Source: Alphaproteobacteria bacterium
GTDB taxonomy: Bacteria > Myxococcota_A > UBA796 > GCA-2862545
Length of the DNA: 64,000 nt
Assembly: GCA_020632915.1 (NCBI GenBank)
Contig: JACKEP010000007.1
Span: 1-64,000, forward strand
Reading direction: 5' to 3'
Shown here: positions 18,001 to 28,850 of the stretch, piece after piece
How the letters are laid out: each line of letters begins with the position of its first letter
Numbering within the stretch: the stretch's first letter is position 1
Position numbers and translations under genes: made by a program
Notes under the pieces: generated by a model
What the model saw: only the letters and a program-made list of their open reading frames with translations
The model's database searches: none
What the model was told of the DNA's origin: nothing

Positions 18001-18870
18001 ATGCTGGACTGGGACGACCTCCGCTTCTTCCTCGCCGTCCACCGGGCGGGCAGCCTCGCCGGCGCATCGCGTCGGCTGCGCGTCGACGCCACCACCGTGG
18101 GGCGCCGCCTCGACGCGCTGGAGAACCAGCTCGGCACGCGGCTGTTCGTGCGTCGGCGCGGCGGGTGGACGCTGACCCCGGCCGGCGAGCGCACCCTGGA
18201 CGGCGCGGAGCGGGCGGAGCGCGCCGTGGCCGACGTCAAGCGCGGCGCCAGCGAGGAGGACGACCCGTCGGGGCTCGTGCGCCTCACCACGGTGGAGGCG
18301 ATCGCCACGTGGCTGCTCGCGCCGATCCTCCCGCGGTTCCACGCCCGCCATCCCCGCATCGCCGTCGACCTGCTCTGCACGGTCCGCGTGCTCGACCTGG
18401 AGCGGGGCGAGGCCGACCTCGCGCTGCGCCTGGGCCGTCCCACCGAGCCGTCCCTCAAGGCCCGACGGCTCGCCTCGTTCACCGAGCGCCCCTACGCCGC
18501 CCGCAAGTGGCTCGACCGCAGCGGCCTCGATCCCGAGAAGCTCACCCACCTCGACGACGCTCCGGTGATCACGGTCCTCGGGCGCGACGACGCCGACGCG
18601 CTCGGCCGCCACGGCACGGTCCGCCCCGTGATGCGCACGTCCAGCGGCAACGCCCTCATCGCCGCCTGCGCCGCCGGACTCGGCGTCGCGCTGCTCCCCG
18701 ACCTGCTCGCCGCGAGCGACCCCCGCCTGGCGCCGCTGCACGCCATCGACCTCACGCGGACCGCCGACCTGTGGATGGTCGTGCACGAGGACGTGGCGGC
18801 GAGCGCCCGGGTGCGGGTGCTGATGGACTTCCTCGTCGAGCAGGCAGAGCGCCTCGGTGCGGCGGTGTGA
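18001..18870 (+). CDS. LysR-family transcriptional regulator
   Basis: 289 residues. N-terminal winged helix (LDWDDLRFFLAVHRAGSLAGASRRL ... TVGRRLDALENQLGTRLFVRR) is a textbook LysR DNA-binding domain, followed by the linker helix and a periplasmic-binding-like effector domain from about residue 92. The first residues and effector domain resemble the GcvA/AmpR-like branch with short C-terminus (VVHEDVAASARVRVLMDFL). The ligand is unknown. The adjacent divergent hydrolase gene is the most likely target. It is convergent with the glutamate dehydrogenase gene, with only 36 bases between stops. Confidence 0.93.
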   Translation: MLDWDDLRFFLAVHRAGSLAGASRRLRVDATTVGRRLDALENQLGTRLFVRRRGGWTLTPAGERTLDGAERAERAVADVKRGASEEDDPSGLVRLTTVEAIATWLLAPILPRFHARHPRIAVDLLCTVRVLDLERGEADLALRLGRPTEPSLKARRLASFTERPYAARKWLDRSGLDPEKLTHLDDAPVITVLGRDDADALGRHGTVRPVMRTSSGNALIAACAAGLGVALLPDLLAASDPRLAPLHAIDLTRTADLWMVVHEDVAASARVRVLMDFLVEQAERLGAAV

Positions 18871-18906
18871 GTCCTCGTTCTACGCGGACTCACGGTCGAT
18901 GACCGA

Positions 18907-21729
<2,823 letters not shown>

Positions 21730-21794
21730 CGCCACTCCTGCCGACCGCGGTCATCCGACCCGGGGCGCCGCCCTATCCGGACAGCGCGGCCGGG

Positions 21795-23189
21795 TCACAA
21801 CTGGAACGTGGGCCGACGGCCCGCGTCCCAGATCCGCCGTGCGTCGACGATCCGCTGGGCCATCACCACCACGCCGCCGTAGCCCAGGTAGGGCATCGGC
21901 ATCAGCGCGTGGTGGTCGCGGCAGGGAAAGCCGATCTCGACCAGGAACGGCCCCTGGGGCTCGAAGCGTCCGTCGACCCGATCCGCGGCGAACGACTCCG
22001 GCGGGAGCGTAGTGAGCACGTTCAGGTCGGTGGCGGAGCCGAACACGCCGTCGAGGCGACCGGCCTGCAGCAACGCCGCGAACCGGTCGCGCAGGCTGGC
22101 CAGCGAGGGATCCTCGATCACCTCGGCGTCGTCGGGCAGCGCCAGCCCGTCGGCCGCGAGCACGTCGCGGACGGCGTCCGCGCCCCCGAGCGACGTGCCC
22201 CGCACCCCCACCAGCACCGGGTCGAGCCCGAGCTCGAGCAGCATCGCGCACAGCCCGGCGGCCAGCGGCGCCTCGGCGATCACGGCCACCGCCTGGCTGC
22301 GCCAGCGGTCGAGCATCGTGTCGAGCGACCGGAGCACCCACGCCTCCCGCCCCTCGGTGAAGCGCGCCACCTTGGCGGCGTCGGCCCCCGTGGCCGCGCC
22401 CACGTCCCTCAGCCACCGCGACGTGCCCTTGAGCCCCATCGGCAGGTCGGTGCGGACGACCGTGCGCCCCTTGAGGCTGCGCGCGAGCTTCTTGGACACG
22501 GGACGCGCGTAGGGCAGCTCGACCACGACCCCCGCCTCGTGGGCGGTGAGCAGCTCGGCCCACGGCCGCCCCGACAGCAAGGTGACGCCGAGCTCGAGGC
22601 CGAGCGCCTTGAGCAGGCCGCGGATCTGGGCGAGGTTGCCCTCGTGGTCGCCCTCGTAGCGGTCGAACAGGTAGCCGGTGACCGTGACGCGCTTCGGGTC
22701 GACCGGCGGCGCCTTCCAGTCCTGGGCCCGCACCACCTCGGCGATCAGCTTCGCGTAGCCGACGTAGAGGTCGGGGTCGTAGCCGGGTGCCTTGACGTAC
22801 ACGACCGGGCACGGCAGGTCGGCCGCCGCCGCCGCGACCTTGTCGGGCAGATCCTCGCCCGCCAGATCGAGGAAGGTCACCGACGTGACCACCATCACCG
22901 CCGGCTCCATCCGCTTGAACCACGACCGCAGGTAGGGCCCGGCGCGCTCGGAGGCGCCGAGGATCAGGTCGCGATCGCCCACCTCCGTCCACCCCTCGCG
23001 GATGTTGGCGTGCTCCTTCCAGTCGTGGACGAGCAGGTGGGCGGTGGCCTTGTTCTTGCACCCCACGCCCACGTGCATCAGCAGGAAGCTGTCGGGGATG
23101 GCGTGGCAGGCGATCGACAGCCCCGTGAGCTGGCCGTAGTCCATCGAGCGCAGCGCGTAGTGGTCGAGCCCGGGCAGGTCGTCGCTCAT
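21795..23189 (-). CDS. Nitrogenase component-1-like subunit B (NifK/BchB-type fold)
   Basis: 464 residues; its ATG overlaps the stop of the partner gene (ATGA), so the two are co-translated. The N-terminal cluster region has SIACHAIPD (C28) and HVGVGCKNK (C44), equivalent to the first two P-cluster cysteines of NifK, while the third reads SVTFLDLAGEDLP with Thr in place of Cys. Later come RTDLPMGLKGTSRWL, three Rossmann-like lobes and the ending PMPYLGYGGVVVMAQRI, a family hallmark. There is no C-terminal PCP-reductase extension as in BchB/ChlB. Expected role: half of a heterotetramer reducing a substrate with electrons from a NifH/BchL-like iron protein, which is not in this window. The substrate is unknown. 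Confidence 0.8.
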   Translation of the reverse strand: MSDDLPGLDHYALRSMDYGQLTGLSIACHAIPDSFLLMHVGVGCKNKATAHLLVHDWKEHANIREGWTEVGDRDLILGASERAGPYLRSWFKRMEPAVMVVTSVTFLDLAGEDLPDKVAAAAADLPCPVVYVKAPGYDPDLYVGYAKLIAEVVRAQDWKAPPVDPKRVTVTGYLFDRYEGDHEGNLAQIRGLLKALGLELGVTLLSGRPWAELLTAHEAGVVVELPYARPVSKKLARSLKGRTVVRTDLPMGLKGTSRWLRDVGAATGADAAKVARFTEGREAWVLRSLDTMLDRWRSQAVAVIAEAPLAAGLCAMLLELGLDPVLVGVRGTSLGGADAVRDVLAADGLALPDDAEVIEDPSLASLRDRFAALLQAGRLDGVFGSATDLNVLTTLPPESFAADRVDGRFEPQGPFLVEIGFPCRDHHALMPMPYLGYGGVVVMAQRIVDARRIWDAGRRPTFQL

Positions 23190-24490
23190 CGTGCGCGCCC
23201 CTGGGCGACGAGGTCGCCGAGCACGGCGAGGTTGTGGGACACGCCCTCCAGCCACGGGTGCAGCGACCGGCTGGCGAGGAAGGGCAGGCCCGCGCGGCGG
23301 GTGGTGTTGCGGTAGCTGTCGGACGCGATGACCACGTCGAAGCCGCCGCGTTCGAGCTCCTTGCCGAAGTCGTAGGGGCCCCCGAACGGCACCGCGGGCA
23401 GGTCGACGCCCCGCGCGCGCAGCCGCTCGACGAAGCGAGGCCCCTCCTCGGGCGGTCCCTGGATCATCAGCGTGACGTCGAAGCCGAGCTCCTGCAGGTG
23501 GGACAGCTCGCCCAGGCCGTCCTGGACGAGGCGGTCGACCGCCGACGTGTTGAGCACCCGGATCGCCTGGGCGAGGCGGGCGCCGCCGAAGTCGCGTCGG
23601 AACTGCACCACCTGCGCGTGCGCCGTCGTCAGCCGCTCCCCGAGCACGGCATCGACCCGGTCGGCGAGCCCGAACGCCTCCGCCACCGCAGCGTGGAAGG
23701 CCCGCGTGGCCTGGACGCCGATCGGCAGCGGCACGTCGACCACCCGCTGGCCGTAGCCGTCGGCCAGGGCCCGCGTGAGCCGGGGAAAGACCCGCTGGTC
23801 GACCGCCACGGTGACGTCGGCGTGCCGCACCGCCTGCCACGCGTCGAGGTCGGCGCCGTGAGGGTAGAAACCGTTGACCGTGAGCCCGAGGGCCGCCGCC
23901 ACGTCGAGCGGCTCACGGGCCGCGTCGGGCAGGCCGAGGAGGTTGACGCGGCGGGCGCCGGCCGGCTCACGCGCCGGGACGTCGCGCTGCGGCAGGCCGG
24001 CGAGGCTCTCGAACAACCAGTCCTGGCAGTCGGTGAGCGAGGTCATCTTCAGGCCGCTCGTGTGCAGCGCGAGCACGGGGGTGCCGGTGCTGGTGGCCAC
24101 GCGCTGGGCCACCGTCTCGAACCGGTCGCCGATCACCTCGACCGGGCAGGTGCCGAGCACCACGATCGCCTTGGGCGCCCGCCCCGCCACGATCAGACGC
24201 AGCAGGTGCTCCAGGGGGCGCTGCGTGTCGCCGGTGGTGAGCTGCAGGTCGGACAGCCGCGAGGAGTAGAACCGCCACGCGGCCGTGCCGGTGTGGTGGT
24301 GGAAGCAGTTCAGGCAGTCGAACTCCCCGTGGACCACGACCGCCAGATCGCCCGGCAGGTCCATCAGCGCCCAGCTCATCTTGCTCTGGGTGCAGCACGG
24401 CTGGCCGAGGAAGCCGCGCTTGCGGTTCTCCTGGGCCTGCCAGAACGCCTCGTCGCGTGCTTCGACCGCGGCGGGGAAGCGGGTGGACAT
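23186..24490 (-). CDS. Nitrogenase component-1-like subunit A (NifD/BchN-type fold)
   Basis: 434 residues from the ATG at 24490. Cysteines expected of an Fe-S cluster ligand set are present: GQPCCTQSK (C32, C33), HGEFDCLNCFHH (C59, C62) and LGTCPVEVIGDRF (C115), the last a clear match to the NifD/BchN CPxxLIGDD box. No equivalent of the FeMo-cofactor Cys/His pair is obvious, so this is not a true nitrogenase. It leads an operon with subunit B and perhaps the glutamate dehydrogenase, and is divergent from mbnP with 162 bases between. The chlorophyll enzymes (BchN/BchY) are alternatives by fold, but no bch or light-harvesting genes are near. Exact family unassigned. Confidence 0.8.
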   Translation of the reverse strand: MSTRFPAAVEARDEAFWQAQENRKRGFLGQPCCTQSKMSWALMDLPGDLAVVVHGEFDCLNCFHHHTGTAAWRFYSSRLSDLQLTTGDTQRPLEHLLRLIVAGRAPKAIVVLGTCPVEVIGDRFETVAQRVATSTGTPVLALHTSGLKMTSLTDCQDWLFESLAGLPQRDVPAREPAGARRVNLLGLPDAAREPLDVAAALGLTVNGFYPHGADLDAWQAVRHADVTVAVDQRVFPRLTRALADGYGQRVVDVPLPIGVQATRAFHAAVAEAFGLADRVDAVLGERLTTAHAQVVQFRRDFGGARLAQAIRVLNTSAVDRLVQDGLGELSHLQELGFDVTLMIQGPPEEGPRFVERLRARGVDLPAVPFGGPYDFGKELERGGFDVVIASDSYRNTTRRAGLPFLASRSLHPWLEGVSHNLAVLGDLVAQGRAR

Positions 24491-24652
24491 CGGGCGGAGC
24501 TCCGGGGTCGGGCGACGCCGTCGCGGAGGGAGCGAGGCGCGCCCGGCAGCGTAGCACGGACCACAGGGCCTGCCTGCCACGCCCACCGCGACGCGTGACC
24601 ACGTCGCGACCCCGGTCGTCCCAGGCTAGAACGGGTCCGAGCGGAGGTCTCC

Positions 24653-25558
24653 ATGCATCGTCCGATGGTCGCATCCACCCTCGTCGTCCTCGCCCTCGGC
24701 GCCTGCGCCGGCGGCACCGACGCGGGCACCGACAAGACGGTCGACACCGACACGGACACCACGCCGGCGTACCCCGAGTCGATCGTCTTCAAGGCGGTCG
24801 ACGCCAACGGCCCGGTGGCCTGCGGCCAGGACATCGCCGGGCTGGGCAGCACCGACGCTGTCGCCAAGCTGCGCGACCTGCGGTTCTACGTGTCCGAGCT
24901 GGTGCTGTCGGGCCCGAGCGGCGAGCAGGCCATCGTGCCCGACCAGGACGGCGTGTGGCAGTACACCGACACCGTCCTCATCGACCTGGAGGACGGCACC
25001 GGGTCGTGCAGCGAGACCGGCAACCCCGAGATGAACGACCGGGTCACCGGCTTCATCCCCGACGGCGAGTGGGACACGCTCACGTTCACCCTGGGCGTGC
25101 CGTTCGACCTGAACCACCTCGATCTGGTGGCCTCCAAGTCGCCGCTCGACATCCCGTCGATGTTCTGGGCCTGGCAGGCCGGCCACAAGTTCGTCCGCAT
25201 CGACGTCGCCAACGACCTGGCCGCGCCCAACAACGGCTGGAACTTCCACCTGGGCGCCGCCGGGTGCGCGTCGGCCTCGTCGCTCACGCCGCCCGAGGCC
25301 GACTGCGCCCGTCCCGGCCGCGCGCGCATCTCGATCCCCTTCGACCCGTTCGACAACGACGTGGTCCTGCTCGATCTGGAGGCGCTGTTCCGCAACGTCG
25401 ACATCCGCACCAACCTGGAAGGCAGCCCGTCGGGCTGCATGACCGACCCGAGCGACACCAACGAGTGCGGGCCCCTGTTCGCAGCGCTCGGCATGTCGTT
25501 CGGCACCGGCGCCTGCGTCGACGACTGCGCCAACCAGATCGCCTTCCACAAGGAATAG
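24653..25558 (+). CDS. mbnP: MbnP-type lipoprotein (four-Cys copper-site partner of MbnH)
   Basis: 301 residues, ATG after GGAGGT. Signal peptide ends in the lipobox LGAC (C18), then a VDTDTDT linker. The body matches the MbnP family (metallo-mystery pair): CGQDIAGLGS, LRDLRFYVSEL, IDLEDGTGSC, LGVPFDLNHLDL, PSMFWAWQAGHKFVRID, FHLGAAGC and two late cysteine pairs. In studied MbnP proteins a tryptophan is oxidised by the di-heme partner MbnH to kynurenine, making a copper site on the cell surface. The partner follows 43 bases downstream. No methanobactin precursor gene is seen, so this is the free-standing type. It is divergent from the nitrogenase-like operon. Confidence 0.92.
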   Translation: MHRPMVASTLVVLALGACAGGTDAGTDKTVDTDTDTTPAYPESIVFKAVDANGPVACGQDIAGLGSTDAVAKLRDLRFYVSELVLSGPSGEQAIVPDQDGVWQYTDTVLIDLEDGTGSCSETGNPEMNDRVTGFIPDGEWDTLTFTLGVPFDLNHLDLVASKSPLDIPSMFWAWQAGHKFVRIDVANDLAAPNNGWNFHLGAAGCASASSLTPPEADCARPGRARISIPFDPFDNDVVLLDLEALFRNVDIRTNLEGSPSGCMTDPSDTNECGPLFAALGMSFGTGACVDDCANQIAFHKE

Positions 25559-25601
25559 TGCGCACGGCGACGCGGGCGGGAGCGGACGGCAAGGTGGCGC
25601 G

Positions 25602-26786
25602 ATGACGCCGCGCGCGAGGCGCCGGACACGCCTGGGTGCAGGTGCGGCCGTTGGCATGGCCCTCATCGCGGGCACCGCGTGCACCCGCGTCGCGCCCCCG
25701 CAGGCCGCCCCCGCACCGACCCCATGGACCTGGGACCTCCCCGACGGGGTGCCGCTGCCCGCGGTGCCGGCGTCCAACCCGATGACCGTGGAGGCCGTGC
25801 GCCTCGGGCGGGCGCTGTTCTTCTCGCCGACGCTCTCGCGGGACGGCAGCCTGTCGTGCGCGAGCTGCCACGTGCCGTCGAAGGGGTTCGCCGACGGCCG
25901 TGCCCTGTCGCCAGCGCTGCACGGCACGCCCACCCACCGCAACAGCCCGGGCCTGCAGAACGCCGCCTGGTACGCCACGCTGACCTGGATGAACCCGGCG
26001 CTGGGCAGCCTCGAACAGCAGGTCATCGTGCCGCTGTACGGCGAAGCCCCCCTCGAGCTGGGCCTCGTGGGCCACGAGGCGGAGGTGTTCGACCGGCTCC
26101 GGGCCGACCCCGCCCTCGCCCAGGGCTTCGCGGCGGCTTGGCCCGAGGACGACGCGCCCGTCACCCGCGCCCACGTCGCCGGGGCTCTGGCCTCCTACGT
26201 GCGCTCGCTCGCCAGCTTCGACAGCGCCTACGACCGCTACCTGCGCGGCGCCCCGGACAGCGGGATGTCCGACGACGCCATCGCGGGCATGGACCTCTTC
26301 TTCTCGGAGCGTACGCGCTGCGGCACCTGCCACGGCGGCTTCCTGCTGTCGTCGTCGGTGCGCACGGCCGACGCGCCCGACGCGCCCGCCGTGTTCGAGA
26401 ACAACGGCCTGTACGACCTGGACGGACACGGGGCCTACCCGATGTCCAACCGCGGGCTGTTCGAGATCACGGGCGAACCGACGGATCAGGGCAGGTTCCG
26501 CCCGCCGGCGCTGCGCAACGTCGCCCTCACGGGCCCGTACATGCACGACGGCTCGGCGTCGTCCCTCGACGAGATCGTCCGTTCCTACGCCCGTGGTGGC
26601 CGCCTCACCCCCTCCGGCCCGGACGCCGGCGACGGGGCTCACAGTCCCCTGAAGTCACCGCGTGTCTCCGGATTCCAAGCGACCGAACGAGAACTTGCGC
26701 AGATCGTCGCCTTTCTCGACAGCCTCACGGACCCGACGCTCCTCGCGGATCCTGACGCTCGAAACAACGCTCCCACGGATCCGTGA
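25602..26786 (+). CDS. mbnH: MbnH-type di-heme cytochrome c peroxidase-like enzyme
   Basis: 394 residues. The leader ends at LIAGTAC (C27), so it is probably a lipoprotein. Two c-type heme motifs are present: CASCH (C86-H90) and CGTCH (C240-H244). Family hallmarks follow in order: NPMTVEAVRLGRALFFSPTLS, RNSPGLQNAAWY, LTWMNP, PLYGEAPLELGL, ENNGLYDLDGHGAYP, FRPPALRNVALTGPYMHDGS and AQIVAFLDSLTDP. These identify the di-heme enzyme of the metallo-mystery pair, which uses a bis-Fe(IV)-type state to oxidise a Trp in MbnP. It acts in the periplasm or outer membrane. It shares the transcript with mbnP. The final residues are not truncated. Confidence 0.93.
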   Translation: MTPRARRRTRLGAGAAVGMALIAGTACTRVAPPQAAPAPTPWTWDLPDGVPLPAVPASNPMTVEAVRLGRALFFSPTLSRDGSLSCASCHVPSKGFADGRALSPALHGTPTHRNSPGLQNAAWYATLTWMNPALGSLEQQVIVPLYGEAPLELGLVGHEAEVFDRLRADPALAQGFAAAWPEDDAPVTRAHVAGALASYVRSLASFDSAYDRYLRGAPDSGMSDDAIAGMDLFFSERTRCGTCHGGFLLSSSVRTADAPDAPAVFENNGLYDLDGHGAYPMSNRGLFEITGEPTDQGRFRPPALRNVALTGPYMHDGSASSLDEIVRSYARGGRLTPSGPDAGDGAHSPLKSPRVSGFQATERELAQIVAFLDSLTDPTLLADPDARNNAPTDP

Positions 26787-26832
26787 CCGGCTCACGGTCG
26801 CGCAACCGAACGCCCGTTCGGCCATCCTCCGG

Positions 26833-26861
26833 TTGACGCCGTTGTTTTCGGCGAGTACCTC
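26833..26861 (+). promoter_or_regulatory. Weak sigma70-like promoter candidate
   Basis: TTGACG and TACCTC are 17 bases apart in an unusually T-rich patch (GTTGTTTTC), ending 57 bases before the start of the downstream gene. The -35 box is good and the -10 box poor. It is the best candidate in the 132-base gap after mbnH. Confidence 0.3.
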
Positions 26862-26918
26862 TGCGCTCGTGACGACCTCGGCAGGTGGCGCCGGGTTCCG
26901 AACACGAGGAGGCAGCCC

Positions 26919-27356
26919 ATGATCATCGATCGCATCCGTGACGTCCAGAAGGTCCCCGAGGTCCTCACCGCCCGTGGCAAGGAGGCCCGCAAGTGGGTCC
27001 GCCAGCGCGTGTTCGAGGTCCGTGAGCAGGGCGAGACCAGCCTGTGGAAGCTGCACCTCAACGCGCTGGAGCGCGCCAACGAGCTCGTCGGTCGCGCGGC
27101 CGACGTGCCCGTCCTCGACAAGGTCGGCACCCGCACCAAGAGCCTGCTCGACGTGGTCGAGAAGGTCACGACGCACCCGCCCCTCGAGGACTACGACAAC
27201 CTGTCGGTCCGCAAGGTCATGTCGCACCTGCACGAGCTCGACCGCTTCGGCCTGCTGCGCATCGCCCGCTACGAGGCGGCCCACAAGAACCGCAAGACCA
27301 TCCTCGACGCCATCGAGCGCGAGGAGGTCCGTCGGGCGCGCCTCGCCGCGGCGTGA
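26919..27356 (+). CDS. Helical protein of unknown function, 145 aa
   Basis: The start ATG follows GAGGAGG. The protein is highly charged, predicted all-helical, with no signal or membrane segment. Residues 1-90 look like amphipathic helices comparable in style to phasin-type or apolipoprotein-like proteins. The last 50 residues (DNLSVRKVMSHLHELDRFGLLRIARYEAAHKNRKTIL begins about residue 93) form a helical hairpin seen at the C-termini of several small actinobacterial and myxobacterial proteins, in which a Y-E-x-x-H-x-x-R-x-T-I-L signature is kept. I infer a structural or surface-coating role, for example on granules, but there is no direct evidence. It is convergent with the following gene. 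Confidence 0.6.
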   Translation: MIIDRIRDVQKVPEVLTARGKEARKWVRQRVFEVREQGETSLWKLHLNALERANELVGRAADVPVLDKVGTRTKSLLDVVEKVTTHPPLEDYDNLSVRKVMSHLHELDRFGLLRIARYEAAHKNRKTILDAIEREEVRRARLAAA

Positions 27357-27422
27357 GCCCTGCGGGGGCCCTCACGTCCTGGAGGGTCCCCACACGTCGC
27401 TCGGCACCGGGTGTCCTGGGCG

Positions 27423-27446
27423 GCTCACGCCGATCACGGCGTGAGC
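27423..27446. terminator. Bidirectional hairpin between convergent genes
   Basis: CTCACGCCG and CGGCGTGAG pair perfectly around ATCA, with one further G-C pair outside, 67 bases past the helical-protein stop. The loop contains the stop codon of the gene on the minus strand (27434-27436), so for that gene the stem is half inside the coding sequence. No U-run. Confidence 0.5.
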
Positions 27447-28657
27447 TGACCCCGCCCCAACACCTTGCGATCGTGGACCAGCGCCGACGCCATCAGCTCC
27501 ACGGCCTCGCCGTCGGCCAGCTGACGCAGGCGACCCGTCTGCTTGTACGGGAACCCGGCCACGCCGTCCGCCAGCGCCGAACCTGCGGTGGGCGTCAGCG
27601 CCAGCGTCCAGACCCGCTCGGTCATGACGCCGAACCGGGGATCGAACACGCTCACGGCGTCGAGGTCGCCCTGGAACGTGACCGGGACGTCGGCGCCGAT
27701 GTCCACAGCACCCTCGCCGTAGCTCTGCACCACGTAGCGGCCCTTGTAGCGGTCCATCCGGTGCACGACGGTGCTGCGACCGAAGCTCGCTGGGGCCTGC
27801 AGCATCGCGAACGGGTGGACGTTCTCGGCCGAGAGGCTGGGCGAGCGCACCGTGTCGGGCACGTCGGGTCGCAGCGGCGCGCCGATGCCGGCCACGCCGC
27901 CGATCTGGCGCGACTGGCCGATCTGGCCGGTGCCGCCGCCTCCGGGCGTCGACGTGATGTCGTCGAGGTAGGCGCGGTTGGCGCCGGTGAACTGGTCGGG
28001 CGTGACGTCGGCGCCCAGGTAGCGGAACGACGGCAGGCTGAAGATCGCGCTGTTGCGCTCGGTCCAGTCCTCCCCGAGGACGAACCGCTCGGGGGTCTGG
28101 AGGTAGAAGCCCACCAGCGCCCGGCTCACCATCTGCCGGAGGTTCTCGTACTGGATGCTCACGCGGCGCCAGTCGTCGGGCTCGTCGACGAGCGTGATCG
28201 AGCTCACCCGCCCGTCGTCGGTGACCTGCAGCCGCACCTTGAGGCCCCGCAGCGCGTCGTGGGACTCGCCGAGCACGGCGAGCGCGCCCTCGGGGTGCTC
28301 CCAGTCGAACGTGCGCCACGGCTCCACCAGCACGCCAGCGTCTTCGAGCAGGCAGTCGGCCTCGCGGCGGTGGCGGGTGATCACCTCGCCCAGCTCGCAG
28401 CTCAACACCCCCTCGAGGGCGAAGCGCGCGATCCACAGCTCACGGTTGCGCGCGGCGTACAGCGGCACCGGGTAGGGCAGCGACACGTCGGTCTGCAGGT
28501 ACCACCGGGTGTGATCCCAGCGGGCGTAGGGGTCGGCGACGACCACCACCTCGTAGCCGCCGGCGTCGGCGGCGTCGGTGCGGGGCAGATCCTCGGCAGC
28601 AGCGGCCACCGAGGCCGAGAGCGCGACGGCGCAGAGCGACAGGACGAAACGGGACAT
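27434..28657 (-). CDS. Secreted protein of unknown function, 407 aa
   Basis: ATG at 28657 after GGGGAGGGG. A clear Sec signal peptide (FVLSLCAVALSASVAAAAED) is cut after AAA, with no lipobox, so the product is exported to the periplasm or beyond. The mature protein begins with a beta-strand-rich segment (YEVVVVADPYARWDHTRWY), has two cysteines near residues 80-100 likely to pair, a Gly/Gln-rich low-complexity stretch at about 245-262 (GGGGTGQIGQSRQIGGVAG), and a C-terminal half with many short strands. It resembles no family I can name; such proteins are frequent in myxobacteria. It is divergent from metX with 193 bases between. Confidence 0.65.
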   Translation of the reverse strand: MSRFVLSLCAVALSASVAAAAEDLPRTDAADAGGYEVVVVADPYARWDHTRWYLQTDVSLPYPVPLYAARNRELWIARFALEGVLSCELGEVITRHRREADCLLEDAGVLVEPWRTFDWEHPEGALAVLGESHDALRGLKVRLQVTDDGRVSSITLVDEPDDWRRVSIQYENLRQMVSRALVGFYLQTPERFVLGEDWTERNSAIFSLPSFRYLGADVTPDQFTGANRAYLDDITSTPGGGGTGQIGQSRQIGGVAGIGAPLRPDVPDTVRSPSLSAENVHPFAMLQAPASFGRSTVVHRMDRYKGRYVVQSYGEGAVDIGADVPVTFQGDLDAVSVFDPRFGVMTERVWTLALTPTAGSALADGVAGFPYKQTGRLRQLADGEAVELMASALVHDRKVLGRGQLTP

Positions 28658-28850
28658 GGCACACCCCTCCCCGATCAGCGTCCCCCTTCGATTGACGGCG
28701 CGCAAGCCCGATCTGCACGACGTGCCGGAAGACGACACGGGGTGACGGAACGACCACCGGCACCGGTCCGCAGGCGCGGTCACCGGCAGGTGGGCGTGGC
28801 TTGACGTCCGGCCGCCCCCGGCGCACGTTCCCGCCCCCCGAGACGCACCC

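Noticed and set aside
21795..24490. Chlorophyll/bacteriochlorophyll reductase (BchNB or BchYZ)
   Set aside because: Fold is shared but there is no PCP-reductase tail, no BchL/BchX and no photosynthesis genes nearby; family left open.
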